A stretch of DNA of 64,000 nt, taken from the NCBI GenBank assembly GCA_001949185.1, contig BDGG01000006.1, positions 1,423,657 to 1,487,656 of the forward strand, read 5' to 3'. This document shows positions 1-12,500 of this stretch, in pieces; the first letter of the stretch is position 1; each line of letters starts with the position of its first letter. The position numbers and the translations under genes are program-made. The notes under the pieces were generated by a model that was given only the letters and a program-made list of their open reading frames with translations, was not told the DNA's origin and searched no databases. Source of the stretch: Ramazzottius varieornatus (taxonomy: Eukaryota; Tardigrada; Eutardigrada; Parachela; Ramazzottiidae).

Positions 1-134
1 AAATTTTGAAGTTGACGGTTTCCAAAAGTTGAAAGTCATACTTCGGCACCTGATATTTCTTCAACCGAGACAAATTATCAACTCAGCACAAAAGAGGAAC
101 GGAACTTGAATGACAACCAGCGCACTCGTTCAGG

Positions 135-624
135 CTAAGGATACGCATTCCGTTTTCCGCTGCGTTCCCAATTCCGCCTGGAAAATAGAAATTCCGTTCC
201 TTTCCGGCTGATCCCGATTTGGATCACTGGAATTCCAAATCGGAGTGCAAGCCTCAGACCGGAATTGTGCTCATCGAAAGTCGGTTTTGGTCCGGCCAAA
301 GTCCGCAGTGAAATTACCAGTTTTCGCGACGATCGGCGCAGTTCCACGCACTGTTTGGGAGCTCGGCAAACGAACTCGGCGGTAGGGCGCAGATTTTAGA
401 TGTGACTGGCTGATAGCATGCGCCACTTGGGAACCATTCTGTTGAGCTTGTCGGCCGGGACCAAGCCGAGCTTCCGACTCGTTTTTCGCCTCCTGTACTG
501 CAGTTTTGGAATTCCGATCTTTGATCTGACAGTTTTGGAAAACGGAAATAGGAACGGAACGGAATTCGGAATTCTGCTTCGAATCCGTTCCAGGGAGAAG
601 GTCAGGCGGAATGTGTATCCTTAG
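135..624. repeat. Inverted-repeat (foldback/MITE-like) element of 490 bp
   Basis: The ends are inverted copies of each other: CTAAGGATACGCATTCCG at 135 and CGGAATGTGTATCCTTAG ending at 624, with one mismatch. The inside is also partly self-complementary, rich in GGAATTCCG-like words, so open frames appear on both strands without being genes. A GCGCCACTTGGG word near 419-430 resembles the window-wide palindrome family. No clear target-site duplication is visible and no transposase is encoded, so this would be a non-autonomous element. Confidence 0.7.
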
Positions 625-3535
625 TTGAGGCCGCCAACCGAAAGCAGTTTGCTGCACGTCACTAGTTTCGTTGGGTCTTTGTGTTACCATCTATGTAGTG
701 TGATGTCTACTGGGAATTTTGCAACTTCGCCTGTGCGCACATCTAATTCGTAGTCAGATCGTTTCAGCGGCACATGTCAAACCAAAAGCCAAGCAAGGGA
801 ACAACAAGGAATCCTTTCGACCGAAGACCTTTGGAAGGCGGAAGGCTGCTTGTGTTGCTTCATCCGGAACCTGACAGCGCACTGCTCAGATCAAAACCAA
901 TGAGGCTGCGTGGAAAGAGTATTCGCCTCGCTTCACCGCTTGTCGAGCTGTGGGGCGATCTTGTCCGGTTTGATCCGGTTCGTTATCCATTACCATCAAT
1001 TTTTTGAAATCATCCTAGAACGTCTAATACTGCACTAACATTCCACTGGATCACAAGAGATTCCCCAGTGCTCCGGAAAGCAGGAATAACGCTGAGAGAA
1101 ACAACAAGCAGATCAACGAGATCCAGTCTAAGCTACTCCACTCGTCCACATCGTTGTCGGAATATCCGCCACCCGAAAGAAAGAATACCCACGCGCATAC
1201 CAGCGCAAAGCCCGACAAGCCCGCCATGGAATGAGCATAGGCTGGATGCCTGGCTACTTCATCCCGTCTCCCTTCCTCTTCCGCCGTCACGTTCCTGCTG
1301 ATGAAGACTTGAATAACGGTATCGCGTGAAACGGCATGGTCGGCCAGCTTCGAACTCGGTGGTTGCAGTGGACGACCCATGTGGAACAACTGACCACGTG
1401 AACCTGGAAGACAGTTAGAGTAACATAATATTTCAGTGGGACGAAAAATACCTAGAAAAACGTCAGAATGTGAACATGGCTATGGTATGTTTTTGTGGCA
1501 TCTTGACATTTTACTACACAACTTTGGGGCAAATCCGTTTTTCAGTCCTTTAGATTGTTCGTGTTTTGCTTTCATTTCTTACCTGGAGGGATATGTGGAG
1601 AAACGTGGTGGTCATGGAGGGAGACGATGGTGGTGGCAGGAGAGACGGATACTTCTTCGGAACGACCATTGGGAAACTGGAGCCGGATGGTAAAGAAATC
1701 TGTCATCTTCGTAGCATTCGGCCCAGGTGGGTTCGTTGATTATTGATTCTCTATGGAAGATTAAGCAAAGCGGGTAGCAATAAGATCGATAAGGATTTAT
1801 CATCTCATGTTGTTGCAGGGTTTAAGGTACAAAGGAGCTGCTCGTACGCTCTCAAGCCGATATCACGGCGATGGAAGGGCAATCGAAGGTGGAAGAATGG
1901 ACAGGACGTGGACGAGAAAACGGGAATTTGAGAATTGAGAACGAGGTGAACAGCTGATCTTGAGGGACGAGTGCGGCGATGCGATGCTACCCTCTGTTTT
2001 ACGCTTCAGCTGCGTGATTGCGCTTCGGCTGCACAGCTATTGCTGTACTGAGTTGCAATCGCACTACCGTACAAGGACACAGCCATACAAACGTAACTAC
2101 TGTGTCCGTCCATTGTAATTTCCGCGTTTTCCCACTCGTTTAGCGTTTTTCGAAATTTGACGGCTCCAACCTTACGAACACTGCCCTGATTATTGTGCAG
2201 GCGGTACAGCCAGAGTTCTGTTTCCTGTTGAGCGTTACAGTTTAGTCGAGGAATGTTTTTCTCACGAGACGAAGCCGCAAAACCCCAGTGCCTGATAGCA
2301 ATGGAAAGTGGAAAATGTAAACTACTGTACCACATCTTGAACGTTTGCCGGGACGTGAATGTGGACGAGAATACGGTATGATCGGTTTGGGTGTGGTCAG
2401 AGCCCGTTGTAAAGTGTGACAGGATCTTTGGAAGGTACAAGATGAGAACTGGTCCAGAAGCTGATCGAAAGTCCATCTGGATAAGGGTGATTTGCACAAT
2501 GACAAGGGCTAGCGTGAGAACGGAAGTCGTGGCGCAAGATACCGTGCCGGTTAGGCACTATAGGCGCTTGTTTTACAAATAACAGCTTTAGCTAGATCGT
2601 TGTCACCTAATCAAACCACCGCCATCTTCTGTCTGAATTAATACGGAAGAAACGTCGCCTTCGAGCAAATTGCAGCGGGCTTCCATCGAAGCCCGATGAC
2701 CACTCCCAACCTCCCACTATTTTCTGAATGAGCTCACGAACAGAAGAAGCTTCTTTAAATATGGGTAGATACTCATCTGCGAGCAAGAAAGGGTGACTCG
2801 CATGAGAAGTTTTCCCGACGGAAACTCCACGGTGTAGGCGGCCCATATTTTTCAGTACGGGGTCGTGAGCGACGAACGCAAAGTATACGCCTAGAATTTT
2901 CCCATACGAAGGCTCAAAACGTCCAATCGTACGTCAAAGAAGCGGCAGTAGAAAGTACTAGAAAATTTCCGGTTCGGCATTTCAGCAGTTTCGGTTTCTT
3001 ATCCGACACGTGGTTATTTGTTTACCGGACATTTCGGCTTTTTGTCCGATTTGACTTGCTTTGACCATCCAGCGTGCCCCGATGTTACCAAGAGTTTCCT
3101 GGAATAAAGTTTGTTTCGTATGATGGTCCGGGATTAATCGTGGAGTAACTGGAGACAACAGGAAACCGCGTACCTGGGGAGGTAGCTTCAGTCTGCCAGT
3201 GCCCCGTTTTGGGAGAGGATCACCCTCACATCAGTGCTATTGTATAGCCTGAACAATGCAGCTTTCTTGCATATCTCTGTAAGTGTGCTGTAATGCACAG
3301 CGGTGCGCCGGTGTCAAGTTTTGATGCCTTGCTGATTAAACTGCCCTGAAAGACGTAGACGAGGGCGCGAAGAACAGATTAGTAGATTACTTTCAGCGTG
3401 GGGGAAAACACGTTGTCCAATGTCTGCTATTCACTGAGCGGGAAAATGTAACTCTCACCAGTGTTACCCGATACCTTCATCCAAAGAAATTCTTGTGGCA
3501 CCTAATTTTGTGAATATTACCTCCACAACTACACG
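625..3535. other. Mostly non-coding stretch upstream of papilin
   Basis: Apart from the possible small membrane protein at 1051-1380 nothing here can be assigned. A 79-codon ATG frame at 2607-2846 (-) has no recognisable domain and no clear splice partner. The 3000-3535 part may hold the papilin promoter and 5' UTR, but no convincing core promoter element was seen. Confidence 0.5.
1051..1380 (-). CDS. Possible small two-helix membrane protein (hypothetical)
   Basis: This is an open frame of 109 codons from ATG at 1380 to TGA at 1051. It starts MGRPLQPPSSKLADHAVSRD and has two hydrophobic segments, around residues 53-71 (ending WVFFLSGGG) and 85-109 (LICLLFLSALFLLSGALG), separated by an acidic loop. 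It could be a complete small membrane protein or the last exon of a larger one. No family is recognised. The regular hydrophobic pattern and the absence of a competing gene in this stretch are the only support, so the call is weak. Confidence 0.35.
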   Translation of the reverse strand: MGRPLQPPSSKLADHAVSRDTVIQVFISRNVTAEEEGRRDEVARHPAYAHSMAGLSGFALVCAWVFFLSGGGYSDNDVDEWSSLDWISLICLLFLSALFLLSGALGNLL

Positions 3536-6500
3536 ATGGATGACTGGAGCTGTATTTTTTGTCGTAGACACATACTATCGTCTCTATTATTTTGCGGATT
3601 TTTTGGATATTCATCAGCCAGCTTACTGGTAAGTGAAAGTTGCTCTATGGATGTTCAGTTTGGTATCGAAAGCGGAGGAATGAGAACCGCTGGATTTTCT
3701 TTACAGCAAAATGTAAGGATACGGAAGGCCGAACCAGCGGACATCCCTTTTTACCTGGACCCGGTGGGAATCGACAGCGGACTGTGGAGTGAATGGGGAT
3801 CGCGCAGTCAGTGTTCCAAGCTGTGCGGTGGTGGCGTTTCCCATGAGCAACGAACGTGTCTAAGGTACGCCCGGGTCAGATCAGTCCGAAGTCCAGGCCG
3901 CTACTTTCCCTGGAATTACTTCGAGTGTCGTGATAACCGCTTTTCTTCGAAACTTCGCGGTATGGTATTTTGAGTATCCAAATATTTTACAGTGGGTCAA
4001 TGGGATGTACGGGACCCAGGAGGAGATATTTTGCTTGCAACACACTCGACTGTCCAGAGGGCAGCACCGATTTCCGGGAAGAACAATGCTCCAAGTTCGA
4101 CGATAAACCGTATCAAGGACAGCTGTACAAATGGATGCCCCATAAAAATGGTATGCGAAAATTACAGCTGCTTACTCAAACGAAGTAGATAAGACTATAG
4201 TTTTGCGGAGTGTTTGAGATATGGGAGCTTTTCAAACTTATCTGATTTCAATTATGGCAGTTTTAGTCAACGTGCACAGCGTCTGTCAACGATAGAAATT
4301 TTCAACGATCGCACGTACTTCTTCATTCACTTCAGTGGGATATTGAAGTTTCATTTTATGATTGGGATTCGACTTCAGCGTTTGCTCTTGGTCATTTTAA
4401 CCTGTGCTTTCAGGCGGAAATAAATGTGAGCTGCTATGCCGACCTGTGAACGGAAGTTTCTACGTGAGCTTTGCCCCGCAGGTTATCGATGGAACAGCCT
4501 GCAACGAGGAAGGTACTTCCGTGTGCATCAGGCGAAAATGTGTGGTGAGTCCCGAATGTTCTCCGATAGAGTACACGCACCAAGAGAAAGTCTGAACCAA
4601 GCGAAAACGACGGCGACGTAAAACTCAACCGTAGAAAATTGTCGAGAACTGGTTGAAACTGAATGTGCTTTCCCTTTCAAACAGTTCTTTTCGCTTAGCC
4701 CAGACTTTTCACTGGTGTAGACTTTCTCTTCGTACGTGCACCAAGCTGCGCCATAGCTTGGCTTTTTACTTACGAAAAGTTGGCAGGAATTGATAAGCTA
4801 ATATCATCGTAGTCGGTGGGATGCGATAAAAGACTGGGCTCGCATCTACAGGAAGACAAGTGCCGAGTCTGCGGAGGAGATGGAAACACCTGTAAATTTG
4901 TCGAAGGACTGTACGACGAAACGTCAGTTCCACAATCAAGTGAGAAACCAAGAAGTCCGCTTCTCGATGATCAAAGATAGATCTTCATTCACTCGATTGT
5001 TTCAGCTTATGCTGAGTTTCTGGTCCTTCCCGCCGGTTCCACCAATATTCAGATCCGTGAACGACGTCCCTCGGATAATTACCTTGCAGTGCGAACTGGG
5101 GCTGGCGAGTATATCACCAACGGAGACTTCCGGACTGATAACGGGAAACGAACAGCCGTGATAGCCGGCACCACCTTCCACTACCAACGCGAAAGCCGCA
5201 TGTACCTATCGGCCCAACTTCTCACCGCCAAAGGTCCCACATCAGAACCAATCTTCATCGCGGTATGTTGGTCATCATTTTATGATCTCTGTCCTTGCGA
5301 GTTTTCTTATCGTGCTTTACAGCTGTTACATCAAGAGAAGAACAATGGAATATTGTACGAGTTCTACGCGCCCAAGATGGCCAAGGATAGCGGAACTTTG
5401 ACCTTCACATGGCTGGCTCGATCGTACGGACCGTGTAGTAAAAGCTGTGGAGAAGGGTCGCAAACCCGAGAAGTGGTTTGTGTTCGGACAAGTGACTACG
5501 AAGCCGTCGAGGAGCATTTATGCGACATTGCCGCCAAACCTCTTTCCACTCGTCATTGCACCGTAGAAGCCGTCTGCCCTGCTTCGTAAGTACAATCGCC
5601 TTAGCGACTTCCAGATCAGAATTACAGTACCGAGCGACTGCACTTCTCCATAGCATAAATTGATAATGAAATTTAGAGACATATCGTAGAAAAAATCCGG
5701 AGAAAGGGGCAACTTCAGCTGATTCCTGATGGCTGGAATGAGGGAAAAGTTTCGGTGATGTATTGGCAAAGTATGACTAAACCATGAATTTTTTGCCAGG
5801 TGGAAAGTCGGAGAATGGGAAGTGTGTAGCGCTAACTGTAGTACAGGAACCCAGCACCGCTCCATTGTCTGTGTACAACAGATGGACGATGGGTTGGCCA
5901 ACGTTGTGGAGGACAGCTTGTGTGAAAAGGCAGGACCCCGACCGAGCATCGTCCAATTGTGCAACCAGTTCAACTGCCCTCAATGGACCATAACGCCCTG
6001 GTCGTCGGTACGTTACCCCAGCGCCAATATTCTCCCGTTTTATGTTCTTGAAGTGAATGGTATTTAGGTCTTTTTTCTGTAGTGTTCGGCAACTTGCGGA
6101 CTGGGTTTCCAACGTCGTTCCGTCTACTGCATGTCTCAAGACCCGACTGCCGTCAAGGGACTACCCGACTCTGCGTGCAACGCCAAGAAACCCAGCAAGT
6201 CCAAGCAGTGCATGCTAGCTCCCTGCGAAGGCCTTGAGTGGGCTGTGTCCGACTGGTCGGGTGTAAGTTTTCTCTTCTTTCTGACAACGGAATGTATGAC
6301 GCCCAGCTGATGGAATCGTAGGCGGGAAAGATGGAAATTTTATTTTTTTAATCTGTTTTGCGTTACAGTGTAACAGCTGTGGACAGACCAGAAAGACACG
6401 ACGGGCTGTTTGTACTTCACAATATGGCGAGGTAAACATACAATTACGACCACAAAAAGACTGCGTTTGCTGTTCGAAAAGTACAATTTTATCTCGATAG

Positions 6501-9500
6501 GTTTATCCAGTGGCGATGTGCGACGCAGGAAAGAAACCCGCTTTATCGGCCACTTGCGACAACACGCCACCTTGTGATGCTCAGTGGTTCGCTACAGAAT
6601 GGAGCAAGGTAGTTGCTCTCGTCATCGTAGTCGTCATTAGTCATATCATCCATTTTATCAATAGTATGATGATTGCATCACTTATTAACGGTTGCCGCTT
6701 TCAGTGTTCGACAAGTTGCGGTGATGGGGAAAAGACCCGCGAAGTTTTCTGTGGAACCATGGGTGGCACCAACACATCGCATATTGTTCGTGTCAGTTCC
6801 GACCTGTGCGACGTGGAGAAGAAAATGACCGAGTCCATGGCTTGTACTGAACACCTGGCCTGTGATGCTCGTTGGTTCACCGGACCTTTTACTGCGGTAC
6901 ATACAAGCCTGAAAACAGCAATAAATATACTGTAATTCACATACACAGCAAACCGTCTTCGTGCAGTTCACAAAAATTTACTTTGTTTTTATTCTGAAGT
7001 TTTACTTTTGGTATGCAGAGAAAGTAACACCGATGCAACAGAGCCGAAAACTCTACTGAACTAATTGAAGTCAAATCTAATCTCCTGTCAGATGTAACCC
7101 AACAGCTATTATATCTGCAGGAACCGCAGGAATTTAGCCTTTGTTCTACGGTTATTAACACCCACCTGGGTATCGTACTTTGGAAGTGTATGCGTCGTTA
7201 CATTACATTCATTCTTTTTCCAGTGCTCATCGCCATGCGGGGGTGGTATCCGTCGCCGGCAAGTCCAGTGTCTCCGCGACGAGACCGTAGTCCCCTCTTC
7301 CGACTGCGACGAAGACCGCAAGCCCCACGACAGCGAAGACTGCAGCAAAGAACCCTGTGATATGGAAGGTTTCGTCCCCATGAACGGCTTCCATGGCTCG
7401 ATCCATCCCACAGCCGCTGGTCTGTCCTGCAAAGACTCAGAGTTCGGCTGCTGTCCCGACAAGGAGACCATCGCATTGGGTCCTTACGCTGCTGGTTGTA
7501 ACCTGATGGACGGACCACCAATCCCCAGGAGGAGCAAGAAAGCCCGTCGCGCACTGGATGACGCAATGGCGGTGGTCGAGACGCCTTTGGTCGACTTGGA
7601 TAATGCCACGTTGGATAACTCGACGTTGGATGGCAATGATACCATTAACGGAAACGACACAATGAACGGGAATGACACCTTGGGAGAGAATGACATTTCG
7701 GGCACTAATGATACCTTGGCCACGACGATGGCTAGTCTGAGGAATGGAACACTGGACGACGGGAATGCCACCATGAGCGGAAATGACACGGTATAGACGG
7801 AATAATAATCGCAGAAAAATGACTGACTGACCTTTTTCTTCTCGAGGATAGAAGCAATAGTCAGCCATTCAATATTTGGCCGCGGGCAGAAGAAATGAAC
7901 CGGATTGTTATCACAAGTGGCGCACATTTCCATTGTTTTTGTCCACGTGTGTCGCCACTTGAGAAAGCTGATCTCGTCCAGTTCGTTTGGCCACGTCCCA
8001 ATGGACTAACGTTGACGCAATCTTTTATTATCCCTCTTCGACTTCTTGTTTGGTTTTCAGATGGTATCGAACGGGACGCTGGTCGAGGTTGACGAGGACG
8101 AAGACGACGCATCGAACAACGCCACCATGCCACTCTTCAAGACCCAGCCGTTAGCCAGCGACAATGACACCCTGCCCGAGCTGACAGGTGACCACGAGAT
8201 GGACCTGACTAACGAAACCTGGGATGGCTTTGGCGGCTTCAACGGGACCGACAGCGGCAACGGCACACTGGACGAAGACCTGGAAGGTTCGTCAGCGGAA
8301 TGCCAAGCCAGCGAGTTCGGCTGCTGTCCAGATGGCAGAACCTCAGCCAGCGGCCCTGACAATGAGGGCTGTCCAAAGAAGACGCCCAAACTGCGTACAT
8401 CGCCGATGGTCCCTATCAAGAAGGAAGAAGGTGCCTGCAAAGACACCGACCATGGTTGCTGTGCGGATGGTGAGACGGCGGCTCTGGGTCCACAACGGGA
8501 AGGATGTCCGGAAACGGACTGCGCCTTGTCCGAACATGGCTGCTGTCCTGACGGGGTAACATTCGCCAATGGTCCCAGTTACGAGGAATGCCCACACCTG
8601 AAGCCAATGAAACAAAGTAAGGGCTGCGTTGTAGGAACATGTTTAGGGAAAGCTTTGATATTTGTGTGATTTTCTTTGCAGCTTGCGAACTGGCGCACGA
8701 TCAAGGTTCCTGTCGCAACTTCACGGTCAAGTACTACTACGATACCGAGTACGGAGATTGTAACCGCTTCTGGTATGGTGGATGTGAAGGCAACGATAAC
8801 AGAGTAAGTCTGAAAAAAATGCATGACTTGAATATTTATGCTACAGTAACTTTCTGTGCTGTAAGCTAACGTTACGACGGTACGCTTTGTAAAATGGTGC
8901 TGCGAAGGCACGCGCATTCGGCCGATTTTCTACAGTACATCACGATACAGAGCAACTTACAGTACCGTTTTGTTGCAGTTCGAGCAAGAGCATGAATGCC
9001 AATATAACTGCGTGTCTCCACGAGCAACGGAAGTCTGCGCGTTACCCAAAGTTCGCGGACCTTGCGACCAGAATCTGCGCATGTGGTACTACGACAAGTA
9101 CGTCAGAGAGTGCCTCCCTTTCCATTATGGCGGCTGCTTGGGTAATGACAACCGTTTTGAGAATCGAGAAGACTGCAACCAACGCTGCGTCGAAACCCAG
9201 ATTTCTGGTACGTCCTACTAACCATTAAATTCTATTCCGATGGAAGCCGTACATTTTATCGCTGTTTTATTCCCAGACATTTGCCAGCAACCGGTCCGAC
9301 AAGGAAGGGGACCGGGCCAAATTCCCAGATGGCACTTTGACCAAGCTTCGGGTCGCTGCCAGCAGTTCCTTTACAGCGGCGCTGGTGGTAACGGCAACCG
9401 GTAAGCAATTAATTATTTTCAGCTTTCGAAAATTTTGCTACTGTACGACCCGAAATTTTGAAGATCAAAGTACACAAGATCGTTTTCCCAAGCGGCTCCA

Positions 9501-12500
9501 TTGTCTTTAGTTGGCGGTGTGCGCCACATAAGATAGCCATTTGGTCTGTTCCGTTTGAAGGCCTCTCATTTTGTACGTGTAATCAGTATTGGTGAATGTT
9601 CCCCAGATTTGCTTCGGATGATCAGTGTCTGAAGAAGTGCGGTTCGGAAGCGCCTCGCACCGACATCTGCACAATGGATAAGGCTGAAGGCAACTGCAAG
9701 GACTATTACCCGCGCTGGTACTTTGACCGCGACTCCCGCACTTGCCAGCAGTTCATCTACACCGGCTGCAACGGTAACGAGAACCGCTTCGATACCCAAG
9801 AGGACTGCGAGAATGGATGTCGTCGCTGGGTGTACCAACCACCGCCACCCGAAGTCCGTCCGCCCGAGTACCCGCATACGCCCGAACAGGACCCACGACA
9901 TGCCCATTGCTTCTTGAGCAGTGAACGAGGGACCTGTGAGAGCAACTTGCCCAGGTGGTTCTACGATAGCTCCGATGGTGTCTGCAAGAGGTTCTTGTTC
10001 TCGGGATGTGGTGGAAACAGCAACAACTTCGAGACGCAGGTCGACTGCATCAATGACTGCTCTCGCGCGCAAGGTGGGTGGCACAATAGCAAATTATACT
10101 GTAGCATCATCGAGACAGGTCTGCGAATATGACAGAAGCTAACTGTGAAAGATTGGCGAATTTGTAGAACGAATTTGCACAAAACAATTTCGTTTGTTTC
10201 CCCATTTTATTGGAGATAACATTGATATCAACAGTTGAACATGCCATGTGATTGTTATTGGTATCGTGGGATATTTTGCGAATGAGTGGGTCTTGAATAT
10301 ATTTCGTCGATAGCAGTGTTTCTCTTTCAATATACAGTTTGTTTTGGGAAAATTTGTTTACTGATTACTATATTGATCTGGAAGCGATGGCTATTGCACG
10401 TTCTTCCGTTTATTCATGCCTCGTCCTTTTCGGGACTTGTTGTCTTCTGATCGCCGTCATTCTGCTGCACCATTATCATCCCTTTTTATTTCTAGATGTC
10501 TGCACGCTACCCAAAGTCATCGGACCATGCCGGGGTGCCTTCAACGTTTATTACTACGACATCTACGAGCGGAAGTGCCAGCAATTCACTTATGGAGGCT
10601 GTCAAGGCAATGGAAACCGCTTCCAGAGCAGTGAGGAATGTGAAAGAAACTGTAGTCGTTTGTACGAACCACCCACTCCGCCATCCTACGAGGTCGTGCC
10701 TCACACCGTTGAACCGCAAGTTGTCCGACCATCCGCCATCTCACCCGACCAAAACCCATACCTCGGTATGCCCTGAAAAACTAGTCTAATAATACGTTTT
10801 TTATTTTATCTGGAACGTCGGCAATGGATTCACCCAGATGGTTTTCTTCCCAAGTGGCGTAGACTCTCGAGCAATGGCAGTGGTATCGCGCGCCACTTGA
10901 AATAACAATCTGGACGAAAGCATTTGCCGAGGTCTCCTTTGTGTATATTCGCTAACTTGTTTGATTGCTTTGTAGCCATCTGCAGCATGGGCGTGGACGT
11001 GGGTGCTTGCGACGAACGCATTCCCCGGTACTACTACGACATTTCCCAAGGCAAATGCTTGTCCTTCACCTACACCGGCTGTGGCGGAAACCAGAATCAC
11101 TTCCATACTACCGAACAATGCGAAGGCTTCTGTGCACAATGTAAGTTGCCCTTCCTCAACGAACCATGGTCTAACAGAAAGTACGTAATTTTTCCTTGGG
11201 TGTTTTGTAGTCGGAGTCGGGTGTCCAGTTCGAAGTTGCGACAACCAGTGCCCATATGGCTACGAGAACGATGGTAGCTCTTGCCCGACTTGCCGTTGCC
11301 GCGAACCTTGCCGCGATGTCCAGTGTCCAGCCTACGCCATCTGCCAAGTGACGACGCTGCCAAATGGCGAGCATGTCGGCACGTGTGCATCTCGACGTAA
11401 GTAACCTCTCTCGCAAATAAATTGTGAACACTAGATCGGTGATTTCGAAGCCGGTATTACGCACCCCATTTAAAAACCCAAAAATTATTCTGCATACGTT
11501 TGGTAAAAAGGCTCAAAGCGCTGAACTGACCTGGAACGTACTATGTATAATTCTTATCAATAACTGACAAAGTAACTGCCCGATTAAGTATCCAGCGGAG
11601 TTCTCTGAGCGTTTTTTCTACATTTATTTAAGCGATGTCCTTCTATCGCTCGTCAGATATCGGATGATAAACAGCAGGATGACACACTGAATCATTCTTG
11701 ACTTCTTTATTTTTACAGTGGAGCGACCAGGAACTTGCCCGTCCTTGGAGGATATCCCACCTGGTTCGTGCACACGCCAGTGCGGGACCGACAATGACTG
11801 CCGCGGAAGCCAGAAGTGCTGCTCGAACGGCTGCGGTAGCGAATGCATGACACCATCCGAACTTGGTACGAGAAACTTCCCATGCAACCCCAACCTACCT
11901 TTTCCTCCTATTTGAAGCCAATAAGACCACTTCTTTGCTTTTTTATTTTGTAGTCGAACAGCCATTGACATCTGCAGTTCAGCCCCCACCACCACCTTTC
12001 CGCGAACCACCCGTTGGAAATGGCCGTACGTAGTCATCAAACGCTACCTCGATATGGCAGCTCGGCAAGAAAGCTTGAAAAGATTGTTTTCTCTAGTGGC
12101 GCACATTTACGGTGTAATTCACCGAAAGTGTGCGCTACTTGAAAAGACGATCTTGTGGTGTTTGTTTGCCAAGCTCCTCTGTGTTGTCCGCTTGTCTGTA
12201 CTAAGTTAAGTTCACCTTGTGGAATCACGTGGTGTGTTTTTTAGCCTATGCGGCTTACATAACTCCCGGTCCTCGCGATCTTCGTGGCGAACCAGGGCAG
12301 ACACTCACTCTACCTTGCCAAGCCCATGGCGAACCCGAGCCACAGGTCTTCTGGCAGCACAATAATGATACCATCCGGCACGATGATGTGCATTACGTCC
12401 AGCGCCACCATGATCTGATCATTCAGGGTCTTAATGCTCATGACGCCGGTCATTATGTCTGTACCGCTAATAACGGTATCGGCCCGTCTGCGGAATCACA

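Noticed and set aside
2607..2846. 79-codon ATG frame on the minus strand
   Set aside because: No recognisable domain, no convincing splice partner and no sign of conservation can be seen; it may be chance.
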